A stretch of 11,357 nucleotides of DNA from Rhodobacteraceae bacterium UBA1957 (GCA_002336405.1 DDEJ01000102.1:35022-46378); one strand, 5' to 3'; numbered from the stretch's first letter, positions 1 to 8,192 are shown. Translations and numbers: made by a program. Notes: generated by a model from the sequence alone, not told the origin.

Positions 1-222
1 GCAGCCATGGTGGCGGCGGGTGAAACCATAATTTCTGAAGTCTGCGTGATTGCTGATTGCCCCGACCCGGTGCCGCCCTGTGGCGGCTGCCGGCAAAAGC
101 TGGCCGAATTCTGTGGTGGCGATGTTGTGGTGACGTTGGCCACGACTGCTGGCGCACAGCAGATCACCACGGTGGCAGAATTGCTGCCGGGGGCCTTTAA
201 GCCACACCACATGGATTTATGA
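1..222 (+). CDS. cdd: Cytidine deaminase, C-terminal part (5' end outside window)
   Basis: The reading frame is open from base 1, so the gene starts upstream; 73 residues are visible. Cytidine deaminase is a cytosolic zinc enzyme that converts cytidine and deoxycytidine to uridine and deoxyuridine. The visible part carries the P-C-x-x-C-R-Q zinc-binding motif (PPCGGCRQ, about residues 27-34) followed by L-x-E-F, which is diagnostic of the homotetrameric bacterial family. The other catalytic motif, C/H-A-E, would lie just upstream of base 1. The C-terminus (LLPGAF) is complete and ends in TGA at 220-222, only 6 bases before deoA. This makes it a member of the pyrimidine salvage operon, supplying uridine and deoxyuridine to the phosphorylases. 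The ATG at 7 is internal and not the real start. Confidence 0.95.
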   Translation, partial: AAMVAAGETIISEVCVIADCPDPVPPCGGCRQKLAEFCGGDVVVTLATTAGAQQITTVAELLPGAFKPHHMDL

Positions 223-228
223 GCGCTG

Positions 229-1536
229 ATGGATGCGCGTGTAATTATTGCAAAGATTCGCCATCAGCAGCCGCTGGAAGATGGAGAGTTGCAGTGGTTC
301 GCAAACGGACTTGCGAGCGGTGCGGTCAGCGATGCCCAAGCCGGGTCGTTTGCTATGGCGGTCTGTCTCAAAGGGCTGGGTGATGCGGGTCGTGCGGCAC
401 TGACCCAAGCGATGTGCGATAGCGGCACGCGGATGAAATGGGATGTGGCGGGACCGGTCCTTGATAAACACTCTACCGGTGGGGTGGGTGATTGCGTCTC
501 GCTGGTGCTGGCACCAGCCTTGGCGGCTTGTGGAGCATTTGTGCCAATGATTTCTGGTCGTGGCCTTGGGCATACCGGTGGGACGCTGGATAAAATGCAG
601 GCTATTCCAGGACTTTCGGTCGCGCTGTCGCAATCCCAGGCAGCCTCGGTGCTGGCGCAAGTGGGATGCGTAATTTTTAGCGCTAACGCCGAAATTGCTC
701 CGGCGGACCGGCGGCTCTATGCGGTGCGCGATGTCAGCGCGACCATTGATAGTATCGACTTGATCACGGCCTCCATCCTCAGCAAAAAACTGGCAGCAGG
801 CCTTGACGGTTTGGTGCTGGATGTAAAGCTGGGCAGTGGCGCATTTATGAAACAACGCACCGAGGCGCAGGCGCTGGCAACAGCTTTGGTCGAGACGGCG
901 GTCATGGCAGGCTGCCCGACCCGTGCGCTGATCAGCAATATGGACCAGCCTTTGGTTCCGTCGGTGGGCAACGCATTGGAAGTTGCCGATGTCGTAGCTG
1001 TGCTGACTGGCAGGGTGCGCGGCTTGATTTTTGAGTTGTCGGCGGCCCTGGGCGGTGAGGTTCTGGCTGGCGCCGGCATGGTTGGCTCGACCAGCGAGGG
1101 CGCCGAGCGGATTGCAGCGGCCATCACCAGTGGCGCAGCTGCAGAGCGGTTTGGCCGCATGGTCGCAGCCCAAGGGGGACCAACGAGGTTTGTTGAGCAG
1201 GCCGCGCGGTATCTGCCGAAAGCCGATGTGGTGGTGGAAGTAACCGCCCCAGGCGCTGGGTATGTCAGTGTGATTGACGGTGAGGCCTTGGGCTTGGCGG
1301 TCGTTGCTTTGGAGGGTGGTCGGCAGGTTGAAACTGATGTGATCAATCCTGCAACGGGTCTGAGTGACGTCGCACCATTGGGGACATGGCTCGCGCGGGG
1401 GGATGTTTTGGCGCGGGTTCATGCCGTGTGTTTGGACCAAGCCGAATTGGTGGCAGACCGGTTGCGTGCCGCGATACGCCTGAGCCTGGATGCGCCGGAA
1501 CCTGCGCCGTTGGTTTGTGACAGGATTGTGCGGTGA
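229..1536 (+). CDS. deoA: Thymidine phosphorylase
   Basis: Catalyses the reversible phosphorolysis of thymidine (and deoxyuridine) to the base plus 2-deoxyribose-1-phosphate in the cytosol. At 435 aa it has the usual length of the DeoA class of glycosyltransferase family 3. It shows K80-H81-S82 with the T-G-G-V-G-D phosphate loop, the family signature around residues 109-124 ([14 protein letters not shown]), and R167, S182 and K186, which correspond to the pyrimidine-binding Arg, Ser and Lys of E. coli DeoA. D-V-K-x-G-S-G-A-F-M is at 198-207. The start at 229 lies 6 bases after the cdd stop with no clear Shine-Dalgarno, so reinitiation after cdd is likely. The end overlaps deoB by 4 bases (GTGA). 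The long open frame on the opposite strand is a codon-bias shadow. Confidence 0.97.
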   Translation: MDARVIIAKIRHQQPLEDGELQWFANGLASGAVSDAQAGSFAMAVCLKGLGDAGRAALTQAMCDSGTRMKWDVAGPVLDKHSTGGVGDCVSLVLAPALAACGAFVPMISGRGLGHTGGTLDKMQAIPGLSVALSQSQAASVLAQVGCVIFSANAEIAPADRRLYAVRDVSATIDSIDLITASILSKKLAAGLDGLVLDVKLGSGAFMKQRTEAQALATALVETAVMAGCPTRALISNMDQPLVPSVGNALEVADVVAVLTGRVRGLIFELSAALGGEVLAGAGMVGSTSEGAERIAAAITSGAAAERFGRMVAAQGGPTRFVEQAARYLPKADVVVEVTAPGAGYVSVIDGEALGLAVVALEGGRQVETDVINPATGLSDVAPLGTWLARGDVLARVHAVCLDQAELVADRLRAAIRLSLDAPEPAPLVCDRIVR

Positions 1537-2744
1537 GCCGGGCGTTTTTGTTGGTGATGGATTCTGTGGGTTGCGGCGGAGCGCCCGACGCGGATCAGTA
1601 TTTCAATGGTTCTTATCCCGACAGTGGCGCCAATACGCTGGCCCATATCGCGCAGGCCTGCGCTGGGGGGCTGGCCGATACTGGACGCAATGGGCGACTA
1701 GCACTGCCGATATTGGATGGTTTGGGGTTGGGCGCTGCCGTGCGCTTGGCCTCAGGTGAGGCCACGCCTGGGTTGGCCGCGATGCCAAGTGGGCTTTGGG
1801 GTGCGGCAACAGAGCACTCGGTAGGCAAAGACACCCCGACCGGGCATTGGGAACTGGCAGGCCTTAGGGTCCCGTGGGCTTGGCATTATTTTCCCGATAA
1901 TACCCCTGCTTTTGATGCCGGTCTCGTGGCGCATGTCTGCGAGAAGGCAGGCTGCGCGGGAATACTCGGCAATTGCCACGGGTCAGGCATGCAGATGATT
2001 TCCAAGCATGCGGCCGCGCATCTGTGCACGGGTTGGCCGATTTGTTATACCTCGGCCGACAGTGTGTTTCAGATTGCGGCCCATGAAGAATGGTTTGGTC
2101 TGGCGCGCCTGCATGCGCTTTGCGCCGCGCTGGCGCCACGCTTGCATCAGATGCATGTTGGGAGGGTGATTGCCCGCCCTTTCACCGGCTCTATCGAGAC
2201 GGGTTTCCAGCGCACTGGCAACCGGCGTGATTATGCAATTGTACCACCCGCACCGACCCTGATGGACTGGGTGCAGGCGGCGGGCGAACGCGTCCACGCG
2301 ATTGGAAAAATCGGAGATATTTTTTCGATGAGCGGGATTGATACGCTGCACACGGGTACAGATCAGGCATTGATGCAGCATTTGTTTCAGGCGGTGGAAA
2401 GTGCCGATGATGGGTCATTGACCTTTGCAAACTTTGTTGAGTTTGACAGTCTTTATGGACACCGGCGCGATGTTGCTGGCTATGCCCGCGCTTTGGAATG
2501 GTTTGATACGCAACTGGGGTTGCTTCTCCCTCGACTGCGCCGAGATGATCTTTTGCTGATCACAGCCGATCATGGTAATGATCCCACATGGTGCGGGACG
2601 GATCACACACGCGAGCGCGTGCCGGTGCTAGGGGTTGGCTGCCCGGCCGCGGCCATAGGTTTGGTACATTTCGAGGACGTTGCGACGAGTATCGCAGCCC
2701 ATCTCAGGGTCGCGTCACAGGGGTTTGGAAAGAGTTTTTTATGA
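1533..2744 (+). CDS. deoB: Phosphopentomutase
   Basis: Interconverts (deoxy)ribose-1-phosphate and -5-phosphate, linking nucleoside phosphorolysis to central metabolism or PRPP synthesis. It is a manganese enzyme of the alkaline phosphatase superfamily. At 403 aa it has the family length. Aligned with the B. cereus enzyme, the metal ligands are D10, D305, H310, D346, H347 and H358, and the phosphorylated threonine is T101 (in K-D-T-P-T-G-H-W-E). S174 and D176 of Y-T-S-A-D-S-V, which contact the sugar phosphate, are kept. The start is GTG at 1533, overlapping the deoA stop, with AGGA at 1522-1525 seven bases upstream. The stop overlaps the add ATG. The stretch around residues 150-165 is divergent (S-G-M-Q instead of the usual S-G-T-E/D), but all catalytic ligands are present, so it is probably active. 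Confidence 0.96.
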   Translation: MSRAFLLVMDSVGCGGAPDADQYFNGSYPDSGANTLAHIAQACAGGLADTGRNGRLALPILDGLGLGAAVRLASGEATPGLAAMPSGLWGAATEHSVGKDTPTGHWELAGLRVPWAWHYFPDNTPAFDAGLVAHVCEKAGCAGILGNCHGSGMQMISKHAAAHLCTGWPICYTSADSVFQIAAHEEWFGLARLHALCAALAPRLHQMHVGRVIARPFTGSIETGFQRTGNRRDYAIVPPAPTLMDWVQAAGERVHAIGKIGDIFSMSGIDTLHTGTDQALMQHLFQAVESADDGSLTFANFVEFDSLYGHRRDVAGYARALEWFDTQLGLLLPRLRRDDLLLITADHGNDPTWCGTDHTRERVPVLGVGCPAAAIGLVHFEDVATSIAAHLRVASQGFGKSFL

Positions 2745-3727
2745 ATGTTTCTCAGCTTGCTAAGGTGGAATTGCATCTGCATTTGGAAGGGGCTGCACCC
2801 GCGGCGTTTATCCGCCAGTTGGCGCATGAAAAAAATGTTGATATCAGCGGCATCTTCACCCCTGATGGAGGCTATGATTTTGAAAATTTTATCGAATTTC
2901 TGGCGGTTTATGAAGCGGCAACCCAGGTGTTGCAAAGCCCCGAGGATTTTCAACGCTTGACCACAGCGGTTTTGGCTGAATGCATGGCCAACGACGTCGT
3001 CTATGTCGAAAGTTTTCTATCGCCGGAATTTTGTGGTGGGGGAGATCTTTCAGCCTGGCGCGAATATCTGCACGCCATCCGCGAGGCCGCTGCGCAAGCC
3101 GAGAGGCAGCACGGCATCATCATGCGCGGCATTCCGACCTGTATCCGCCACTTGGGGCCTGAGCGTGCCAAGGCCACGGCGCGGTGCGCGGCAGAGACAG
3201 CAGGCGATTGGATCGTCGGCTTTGGTATGGGGGGCGACGAGATGCAAGGCCGGCAAGGTGATTTTGCCTATAGTTTTGACATGGCGCACGAGGCAGGGCT
3301 GCATTTGACCAGTCACGCGGGTGAATGGGGCGGTGCTGCGTCGGTATGGCAGGCAATAGAGGATCTCAGGGTGGTGCGTATCGGGCACGGTGTGCAGGCG
3401 ATCGAAGATCCGGCATTGGTGACAGAACTGGTCGCCCGTGAAATTGTGCTTGAGGTCTGCCCAGGTTCAAATGTGGCTTTGGGTGTGGCAAAGACACTGG
3501 CAACACATCCGATCCGAGCGCTGCGCGAGGCCGGTGTCAAAGTGACAGTATCGACAGATGATCCCCCGTTTTTCTCTACGACAATGCGGCAGGAATACCA
3601 AAGCCTTGCCGAAGCGTATGACTGGACGGCAGACGATTTCCGTGATTTGAATGCGACAGCGGCCGCGGCTGCATTTTGTGATGAGGCGACCCGCGGTCGG
3701 GTGCTTGAAAAACTGGAGCTCCCATGA
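2741..3727 (+). CDS. add: Adenosine deaminase
   Basis: Hydrolytically deaminates (deoxy)adenosine to (deoxy)inosine in the cytosol. At 328 aa it has the size of bacterial Add and shows every zinc and catalytic position of the family: H12 and H14 in [10 protein letters not shown]192 and the proton-shuttling E195 in S-H-A-G-E, H216 in I-G-H-G, and D273-D274 in S-T-D-D-P. The start is ATG 2741, embedded in the deoB stop (ATGA), with a GGAAAGAG stretch just upstream. The open frame extends further upstream inside deoB, but the H-x-H motif sits a normal ~12 residues from this ATG. The distantly related adenine and aminodeoxyfutalosine deaminases share the fold, but the salvage context and the overall sequence favour adenosine. 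The stop overlaps the upp start. Confidence 0.95.
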   Translation: MNVSQLAKVELHLHLEGAAPAAFIRQLAHEKNVDISGIFTPDGGYDFENFIEFLAVYEAATQVLQSPEDFQRLTTAVLAECMANDVVYVESFLSPEFCGGGDLSAWREYLHAIREAAAQAERQHGIIMRGIPTCIRHLGPERAKATARCAAETAGDWIVGFGMGGDEMQGRQGDFAYSFDMAHEAGLHLTSHAGEWGGAASVWQAIEDLRVVRIGHGVQAIEDPALVTELVAREIVLEVCPGSNVALGVAKTLATHPIRALREAGVKVTVSTDDPPFFSTTMRQEYQSLAEAYDWTADDFRDLNATAAAAAFCDEATRGRVLEKLELP

Positions 3728-4356
3728 GTGAACATCTTACAATTGTTTCGCATCCTTTGGTACAGCATAAACTGACCTTGATGCGTGAAAAACAGACCTC
3801 GACGGCGGTTTTTCGGCAATTACTGCGTGAAATCAGTCAGCTGCTGGCCTATGAAGTGACCCGCGGTCTGCCGATGACCACCAAGGTCATCGAAACCCCG
3901 ATGGAGCAGATGGACGCGCCGGTACTTGATGGCAAGAAACTGGCGTTGATTTCTATTCTCAGGGCTGGCAACGGTTTGCTTGATGGTGTGCTTGAATTGG
4001 TGCCCTCAGCGCGCGTTGGGTTTGTCGGTCTGTACCGTGATGAGAAGACCCTGCAGCCGGTGCAATATTATTTTAAGGTGCCGGAATCGATGCAGGACCG
4101 GTTGGTGATTGCGGTTGACCCGATGCTGGCGACGGGCAATTCCTCTGTGGCTGCGGTGGATTTGCTCAAGCAGTCGGGCGCAACAAACATCCGGTTTTTA
4201 TGCTTACTGGCATCGCCAGAAGGCGTGGCGCGGATGGCTGAGGCCCACCCCGACGTCCCGATTGTAACTGCGGCATTGGATTCGCACCTGAATGAGAAAG
4301 GCTATATCGTGCCGGGGCTGGGTGATGCCGGTGATCGCATGTTTGGGACAAAATAA
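3724..4356 (+). CDS. upp: Uracil phosphoribosyltransferase
   Basis: Converts uracil plus PRPP to UMP and pyrophosphate; this is the step that recovers uracil released from nucleosides by the preceding enzymes. At 210 aa it has standard length. The PRPP-binding loop is V131-D-P-M-L-A-T-G-N-S140. The uracil-binding C-terminal segment [12 protein letters not shown] is at 194-205, and the S-I-L-R-A-G-N-G-L segment is at 77-85. ATG 3724 overlaps the add stop by 4 bases, and GGAG at 3715-3718 lies 5 bases upstream. It is the last gene of the salvage operon and ends in TAA; a possible terminator follows. Confidence 0.97.
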   Translation: MSEHLTIVSHPLVQHKLTLMREKQTSTAVFRQLLREISQLLAYEVTRGLPMTTKVIETPMEQMDAPVLDGKKLALISILRAGNGLLDGVLELVPSARVGFVGLYRDEKTLQPVQYYFKVPESMQDRLVIAVDPMLATGNSSVAAVDLLKQSGATNIRFLCLLASPEGVARMAEAHPDVPIVTAALDSHLNEKGYIVPGLGDAGDRMFGTK

Positions 4357-4357
4357 T

Positions 4358-4411
4358 TGTGCCTTAGCTTTACACGATGGCTGATTTGTTGCACCTTGTA
4401 GGCACATTTTT
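4358..4411 (+). terminator. Candidate rho-independent terminator after upp
   Basis: TGTGCCT at 4358-4364 is perfectly complementary to AGGCACA at 4400-4406, and five T follow at 4407-4411. The 7-bp stem begins two bases past the upp stop codon. The 35-base loop is unusually long and only weakly structured inside, so this is either a weak terminator or chance. If it works, it separates the salvage operon from the SPOR gene at 4421. Confidence 0.35.
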
Positions 4412-4420
4412 GGGGTTGCC

Positions 4421-5281
4421 ATGACGTTCGCGCGCGTAATCTTTCGGACTTTCGTAATATTATACCTTAGTCTTTGGTGTCATATTGCGGTGGCCATAAC
4501 CGGTGACAGCAATCCGGCAGAACTGCCGCCAGAAGACTTTAGTGCCAATGCTTATATCGATAGCCGCGGATGTTTATACATCCGGGTGATGTTTGATGAC
4601 GCCTTGCACTGGGTACCTCAGGTTGCAAAAAACCGAGTTTCAGTTTGTGGCCTTTCCCCAACCTTTGGCAACCCAGTCGCTGAGGCACTGGGACTTGATC
4701 CTGCAATGCCGGTGCCTGCGCCGACCTTGCAGGATGTTGCAGTTTCGAAAAAGAAAACTGCTGTAATCCCTAAGTCTCAGACGGCTGCTGCGCCACAAGT
4801 GACGCTCCCGACAACTGAGAAGCCAGAGATCGCCAAAAAGCCGGAGATCGCCGAAAAGCCAGGGACCACCGAAAAACTGGCGATTGCCCAAACCCCAGAG
4901 ATCACCCGAAAGTCAGAAGCCAGACAAAAACCTGCGCTTGCCCCCAAGGCAGCGGTAAAGTCGCAGAATATGCCTTTGGGATATGCCACAGCTTGGCAGG
5001 ATCAAGCCATCGAACCTTGTGGGACAAAATGCGTGTCTGGGGCAACAGCAGCAGCTTTACGATTTGTTCAGGTTGCAACTTTTGCAGTTAAAGCCAACGC
5101 TGAGCGGACAGCTGCAAAATTGAAAGCCTTGGGTTTACCGGTTGTGATCAAAAGAAGTAAAATTAAAGGTCGGATATATTGTGTGGTCCTAGCTGGCCCG
5201 TTTGAAAAGAAACCGGGTTTGATGACAGCACTGAAAACGACGCGGAAAGCTGGCTTTAAAGATGCTTTTACTCGTAGGTGA
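4421..5281 (+). CDS. Exported SPOR-domain protein with hexapeptide-repeat linker
   Basis: SPOR domains bind denuded peptidoglycan, often at division sites, so this is probably a periplasmic cell-wall-associated protein; no specific role is known to me. The 286-aa product has a signal peptide (residues 1-25, hydrophobic core FVILYLSLWCHIAVA, A-V-A cleavage site, no lipobox). A conserved-looking module follows at about 43-83 with cysteines C51 and C76 and the pattern G-C-L-Y-I-R, W-V-P, C-G-L-x-P-T-F. Then comes a low-complexity K/P/E/A linker (about 97-180) containing eight hexad repeats, then C200-x3-C204, and a C-terminal SPOR domain at about 214-286 (R-F-V-Q-V-A-T-F, ending G-F-K-D-A-F). 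The start at 4421 has GGGG 5 bases upstream and yields the signal peptide directly. It is convergent with the next gene, 25 bases away. Codons ATA and TTA are more frequent than in the deo genes, mostly in the signal peptide. Confidence 0.8.
   Translation: MTFARVIFRTFVILYLSLWCHIAVAITGDSNPAELPPEDFSANAYIDSRGCLYIRVMFDDALHWVPQVAKNRVSVCGLSPTFGNPVAEALGLDPAMPVPAPTLQDVAVSKKKTAVIPKSQTAAAPQVTLPTTEKPEIAKKPEIAEKPGTTEKLAIAQTPEITRKSEARQKPALAPKAAVKSQNMPLGYATAWQDQAIEPCGTKCVSGATAAALRFVQVATFAVKANAERTAAKLKALGLPVVIKRSKIKGRIYCVVLAGPFEKKPGLMTALKTTRKAGFKDAFTRR
4817..4960 (+). repeat. 18-bp tandem repeat encoding hexapeptides in the SPOR protein
   Basis: Eight degenerate 18-base units encode residues 133-180 of the SPOR protein: EKPEIA, KKPEIA, EKPGTT, EKLAIA, QTPEIT, RKSEAR, QKPALA, PKAAVK. 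The first units are closest to each other and the last are most decayed, as expected for expansion by slippage followed by drift. The result is a charged, proline-rich and presumably extended linker between the N-terminal module and the SPOR domain. Confidence 0.8.
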
Positions 5282-5306
5282 CGACCCTTTGGGTGGGTAG
5301 GCCGGC

Positions 5307-6332
5307 TCAGTACCCACAGATGTTTTGCACCCGAACCCAATTGGCGTCTGACAGAACGGTTGGGGTGCCGGCTCCGCTGAATGGATCCGCCTCTATTAGG
5401 GCAAGGCTCAAATCTCCGGCTGTGTCCAAAGCGTAAGCATAGGGAGAGGCCTGGACTTTAGCAGCCTCGAAACTGACCAATAAAGCCTCTTGCTCGACCT
5501 CGCGTTGCGGGGCTGTGAGGGTAAACTCTGCAAAGGCTTTGAGGCTTGCATTTCCCACCATGCCGGTTGTTAGCAATCTGAAAGTTTCGATTGTACCGGC
5601 ATGTTTTAACAAATTACTGAGTGGGTCTTTTTGGGCCATGCGAGTGGCCTCGGCAAGAATATACCCGGCCAGAATCTCAGGTTCTTCGGGATCTTCGGTC
5701 AAGGCGCGGCCCAGCAATATGCGCCGGCCAGGCAAATGCAGCGTTCCGTCTAAAGAGGACGGCACTACGGTCAGTTGGTGATTGCCTGCCTGACCGAATA
5801 GACGCTTGGATAGAACATTAAGCGCTGTCACTCCGGCTGGGTCATCGCAAGGGGTTCCGGTCATGGCTTTGATATGCGTAAGCAGAGCGTCGCCAATTTG
5901 CGCCCGTTTTGCCTCGGGGACGATGCTCAAAGTGTGGGTTAATATGGCATTCGGCAGCCAGAACACGCCCAGTGCCAGGATAGTGACAACCGAGAGCAGC
6001 AAAATCCCAACCCGCAACCGACCTTTGCGCGGTCGTCTCTTGGCAATATTGTCTCGCAACTTTTCAATGGCCTCAACCATTTCGGTCGCGTCATCTGAGA
6101 ATTCCAGCGTTTCGCTGGGGTCACCATCTGGATGAAAAACTGCTGGTGAGACTGTGGGGTTGGCGCGCACCACTGCTGCCAACGACCAATGGGTCAGCGC
6201 CTGATCATTGATATTTGCTATGACCAAAGTGGCGTCGCCAATGGAAACAATCACCTCGCGCCGTTGCGCCTCTGGCGTCTGTCGCCAAAGGGCTGTTGCC
6301 TCAAGTCTGCTGTATTGCGTCAGGGCTGTCAT
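5307..6332 (-). CDS. Single-pass membrane protein, M48-peptidase-like outer domain without HExxH
   Basis: This 341-aa protein has no assigned function that I know of; similar proteins appear to be conserved in Rhodobacterales. Residues about 10-98 look like a small cytosolic beta-rich domain ending in a helix (E-M-V-E-A-I-E-K-L), possibly PH-like. A basic stretch (K-R-R-P-R-K-G-R-L-R, 98-107) precedes one transmembrane segment at about 107-127, which predicts N-in, C-out. The outer part follows the layout of M48 (Ste24/HtpX/BepA-type) peptidases: a helix (I-G-D-A-L-L-T-H-I), a strand (Q-L-T-V-V-P), then L-H-L-P-G-R-R-I-L-L-G-R-A-L as in the M48 A-F-x-L-P-G-G segment, then a helix where HExxH is expected but A227-E-A-T-R231 is found. 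Both zinc histidines are therefore absent. The M48 relationship is inference from motif layout. The ATG at 6332 is the only reasonable start; no strong ribosome site is seen. The stop (complement of 5307-5309) faces the SPOR gene. Confidence 0.75.
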   Translation of the reverse strand: MTALTQYSRLEATALWRQTPEAQRREVIVSIGDATLVIANINDQALTHWSLAAVVRANPTVSPAVFHPDGDPSETLEFSDDATEMVEAIEKLRDNIAKRRPRKGRLRVGILLLSVVTILALGVFWLPNAILTHTLSIVPEAKRAQIGDALLTHIKAMTGTPCDDPAGVTALNVLSKRLFGQAGNHQLTVVPSSLDGTLHLPGRRILLGRALTEDPEEPEILAGYILAEATRMAQKDPLSNLLKHAGTIETFRLLTTGMVGNASLKAFAEFTLTAPQREVEQEALLVSFEAAKVQASPYAYALDTAGDLSLALIEADPFSGAGTPTVLSDANWVRVQNICGY

Positions 6333-6420
6333 GAATGGATATCTTGGCTCTGGTTTTTCTCACGCACTGTATCACGAGCGCTGGGGTGACGGCAACAAGG
6401 CCGCCCCCCAAGCAGGGTGC

Positions 6421-8046
6421 TCACAGCGTTTTTGCAAATGTACGCAGCTCGAATTTTTGAATTTTGCCGGTTGCGGTCTTGGGCAGTTCCTGGAAGATGA
6501 TCGTCTTGGGGGTTTTGAACCCTGCGAGCGAGCTTCTGGCATGGGCGATTAAAGCATCATGTGTGACGGTTACATCGTCTTTCAATTCAACAAAGGCGCA
6601 GGGCACTTCTCCCCATTTGTCATCTGGTTTGGCAACCACAGCACAAAGCGATACCGCCGGATGGGCCATTAAAACGCCTTCCACCTCGACAGAACTGATG
6701 TTTTCGCCTCCGGAAATGATGATATCTTTGGCCCTGTCGGCAATCTGGATATAGCCGTTGGGGTGCTGAACTGCCAGATCGCCCGAGTGAAAATAGTCGC
6801 CTGACAGCTCTTTCAAAGTGGCTTTGGGGTTTTTAAAGTACCCTTTCATCACCGGGTTTCCACGGATCATGATCTCGCCTTGGGTGGTGCCATCCATCGG
6901 CACTTGTTGCATGTTTTCATCCAGCACTGTGACGTCTTCCATCATGGGCATTGCCACCCCTTGGTGCGCCTTGATGATGGCTTTTTCCGCTTGTGGCAAC
7001 GCATCCCACGTCTCGTCCCACAGGCATTCGGTGATATGTCCATAGGTCTCGGTCAGGCCGTACACTTGGGTGACGTTAAAGCCGAGGGTTTCAATGCTGG
7101 CTAGTGTGGCCGGGGCAGGGGGGGCACCAGCGGTAAACACCTCGACCTGATGGTCAAAGGTGCGGCGATCTTCTGCTTTCGCGTTGACGATCAGATTAAG
7201 CACAATGGGGGCGCCGCCAAAATGTGTGACCCCTTTATCGGCAATGGCGTCATAAATCGCCTTGGCGCTGATATCGCGGCAGCAAACAACCGTGCCGCCA
7301 AGGACCGGCATCATCCACGTGTGGTTCCAACCGTTGCAGTGAAACAAAGGCACAATTGCCAGAAACACTGGGTTCAGCACCATGCGCCAGCTGATCACGG
7401 TGCCCAGGGTCATCAAATACGCTCCGCGATGATGGTAAACCACGCCCTTAGGGCGTCCGGTGGTGCCGGAGGTATAGTTCAAAGCCAGGCTTTCCCATTC
7501 GTCTTTTGGCATCATCCAACGGAAATCTGCATGGCCTTCTTGCAGCAGGTCCTCATATTCGGGGTGGCGCCCGGTGGCGGGGTATCCCGCTTGCGGGTCG
7601 GCCACTTCGATCAGCTGCGGCTTTTCGCCATCCAACGCTGCGATGGCCGCCTCGGCCAGTTCGATGAATTGGGTGTCAGCCAGCACCAGTCTGGCGCCGC
7701 CGTGGTCAAGAATGTAACTTACCGTGCCAACATCAAGGCGGGTGTTGATTGTGTTCAGCACCGCACCGCAGGCCGGAACGCCGAAATGCGCCTCAGCCTG
7801 AGCCGGCAGGTTTGGGATCATGGTGGCCACCACATCGCCCGATCTTATGCCACGCTGGGTGAGGGCCGAGGCAAGGCGTGTCACACGGTCGTGATAGTCA
7901 CGATAGTTTGTGCGGTGGTTGCCATAGCTTACCGCCAGTTTGTCCGGAAATACTTTCGCCGCCCGCTGTAGATGTGACAGCGGCGTGAGGGGGACATGGT
8001 TTGCTGCGCATTTCTCCAACCCGGTCTCATCCTTCATCCATCCCAT
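6421..8046 (-). CDS. AMP-forming acyl-CoA synthetase (fatty-acid--CoA ligase family)
   Basis: Activates a carboxylic acid to its CoA thioester through an acyl-adenylate, consuming ATP. The 541-aa product has all core motifs of the ANL superfamily: A3 Y191-T-S-G-T-T-G-R-P-K-G, A5 Y329-G-L-T-E-T-Y-G-H, A7 S421-G-D, A8 R438 with the hinge and D-I-I-I-S-G-G-E-N, and A10 P-K-T-A-T-G-K528 with the catalytic lysine. The substrate cannot be read off; the sequence resembles the short/medium-chain group typified by plant AAE-type enzymes rather than long-chain FadD. I chose ATG 8046 over the ATG two codons upstream (8052) because AGGGAG at 8054-8059 is 7 bases from 8046 but only 1 base from 8052, and M-G-W-M is the usual N-terminus of this group as I recall it. 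The FadB/FadJ-like gene on the same strand suggests its product enters beta-oxidation. Confidence 0.93.
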   Translation of the reverse strand: MGWMKDETGLEKCAANHVPLTPLSHLQRAAKVFPDKLAVSYGNHRTNYRDYHDRVTRLASALTQRGIRSGDVVATMIPNLPAQAEAHFGVPACGAVLNTINTRLDVGTVSYILDHGGARLVLADTQFIELAEAAIAALDGEKPQLIEVADPQAGYPATGRHPEYEDLLQEGHADFRWMMPKDEWESLALNYTSGTTGRPKGVVYHHRGAYLMTLGTVISWRMVLNPVFLAIVPLFHCNGWNHTWMMPVLGGTVVCCRDISAKAIYDAIADKGVTHFGGAPIVLNLIVNAKAEDRRTFDHQVEVFTAGAPPAPATLASIETLGFNVTQVYGLTETYGHITECLWDETWDALPQAEKAIIKAHQGVAMPMMEDVTVLDENMQQVPMDGTTQGEIMIRGNPVMKGYFKNPKATLKELSGDYFHSGDLAVQHPNGYIQIADRAKDIIISGGENISSVEVEGVLMAHPAVSLCAVVAKPDDKWGEVPCAFVELKDDVTVTHDALIAHARSSLAGFKTPKTIIFQELPKTATGKIQKFELRTFAKTL

Positions 8047-8053
8047 TGCCATG

Positions 8054-8059
8054 CTCCCT
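8054..8059 (-). promoter_or_regulatory. Ribosome binding site deciding the acyl-CoA synthetase start
   Basis: AGGGAG on the minus strand lies 7 bases before the ATG at 8046 and 1 base before the in-frame ATG at 8052. This favours the downstream ATG as the start. Confidence 0.6.
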
Positions 8060-8072
8060 GTTTGTGTTGCGT

Positions 8073-8085
8073 CGGTATTATACCG
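8073..8085 (-). promoter_or_regulatory. Candidate -10 box inside a 13-bp inverted repeat, upstream of the acyl-CoA synthetase
   Basis: The minus strand reads CGGTATAATACCG: a perfect TATAAT (8077-8082) framed by the inverted repeat CGGTA/TACCG. Transcription would start near 8070, leaving a short leader with the ribosome site at 8054-8059. No good -35 hexamer is found 16-18 bases upstream, where a second hairpin sequence GCCCC/GGGGC (8091-8106) lies. The overlap of repeat and -10 box suggests a repressor site or an activator-dependent promoter, but this is unproven. The rest of the 8047-8192 gap shows only a weak A/T-flanked CCC/GGG hairpin (about 8134-8159) that might end the upstream SDR transcript. 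Confidence 0.35.
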
Positions 8086-8192
8086 GTTTTGCCCCGCTGT
8101 TGGGGCCGAATAATGCCCTGCATTTCGGGGTAAGAAAAGCCCTATGATGCGGGATTTTTATCTGTTTTCCATGGTTTCGCCCGTATGTCTGC

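Noticed and set aside
217..1440. 407-codon open frame on the minus strand antisense to deoA
   Set aside because: It lies entirely within a fully conserved deoA, its translation is rich in Arg, His, Cys and Gln without any recognisable domain, and such mirror frames are common opposite biased codon use.
2588..2740. Upstream in-frame extension of add within deoB
   Set aside because: It would add 51 residues of deoB-shadow sequence before the conserved start; ATG 2741 in the ATGA overlap gives the normal Add N-terminus.
5284..5294. ACCC-TTT-GGGT mini-hairpin between the convergent SPOR and M48-like genes
   Set aside because: The 4-bp stem without a T-run is too weak to call a terminator.
6378..6415. 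G/C-rich dyad (GGGG…CGGC/GCCG…CCCC, minus strand) after the acyl-CoA synthetase
   Set aside because: The stem is interrupted and no T-run follows, so it is not supportable as an intrinsic terminator.
7150..7971. 273-codon open frame on the plus strand antisense to the acyl-CoA synthetase
   Set aside because: Same mirror-frame pattern; the opposite strand carries all ANL motifs, and this product shows no domain.
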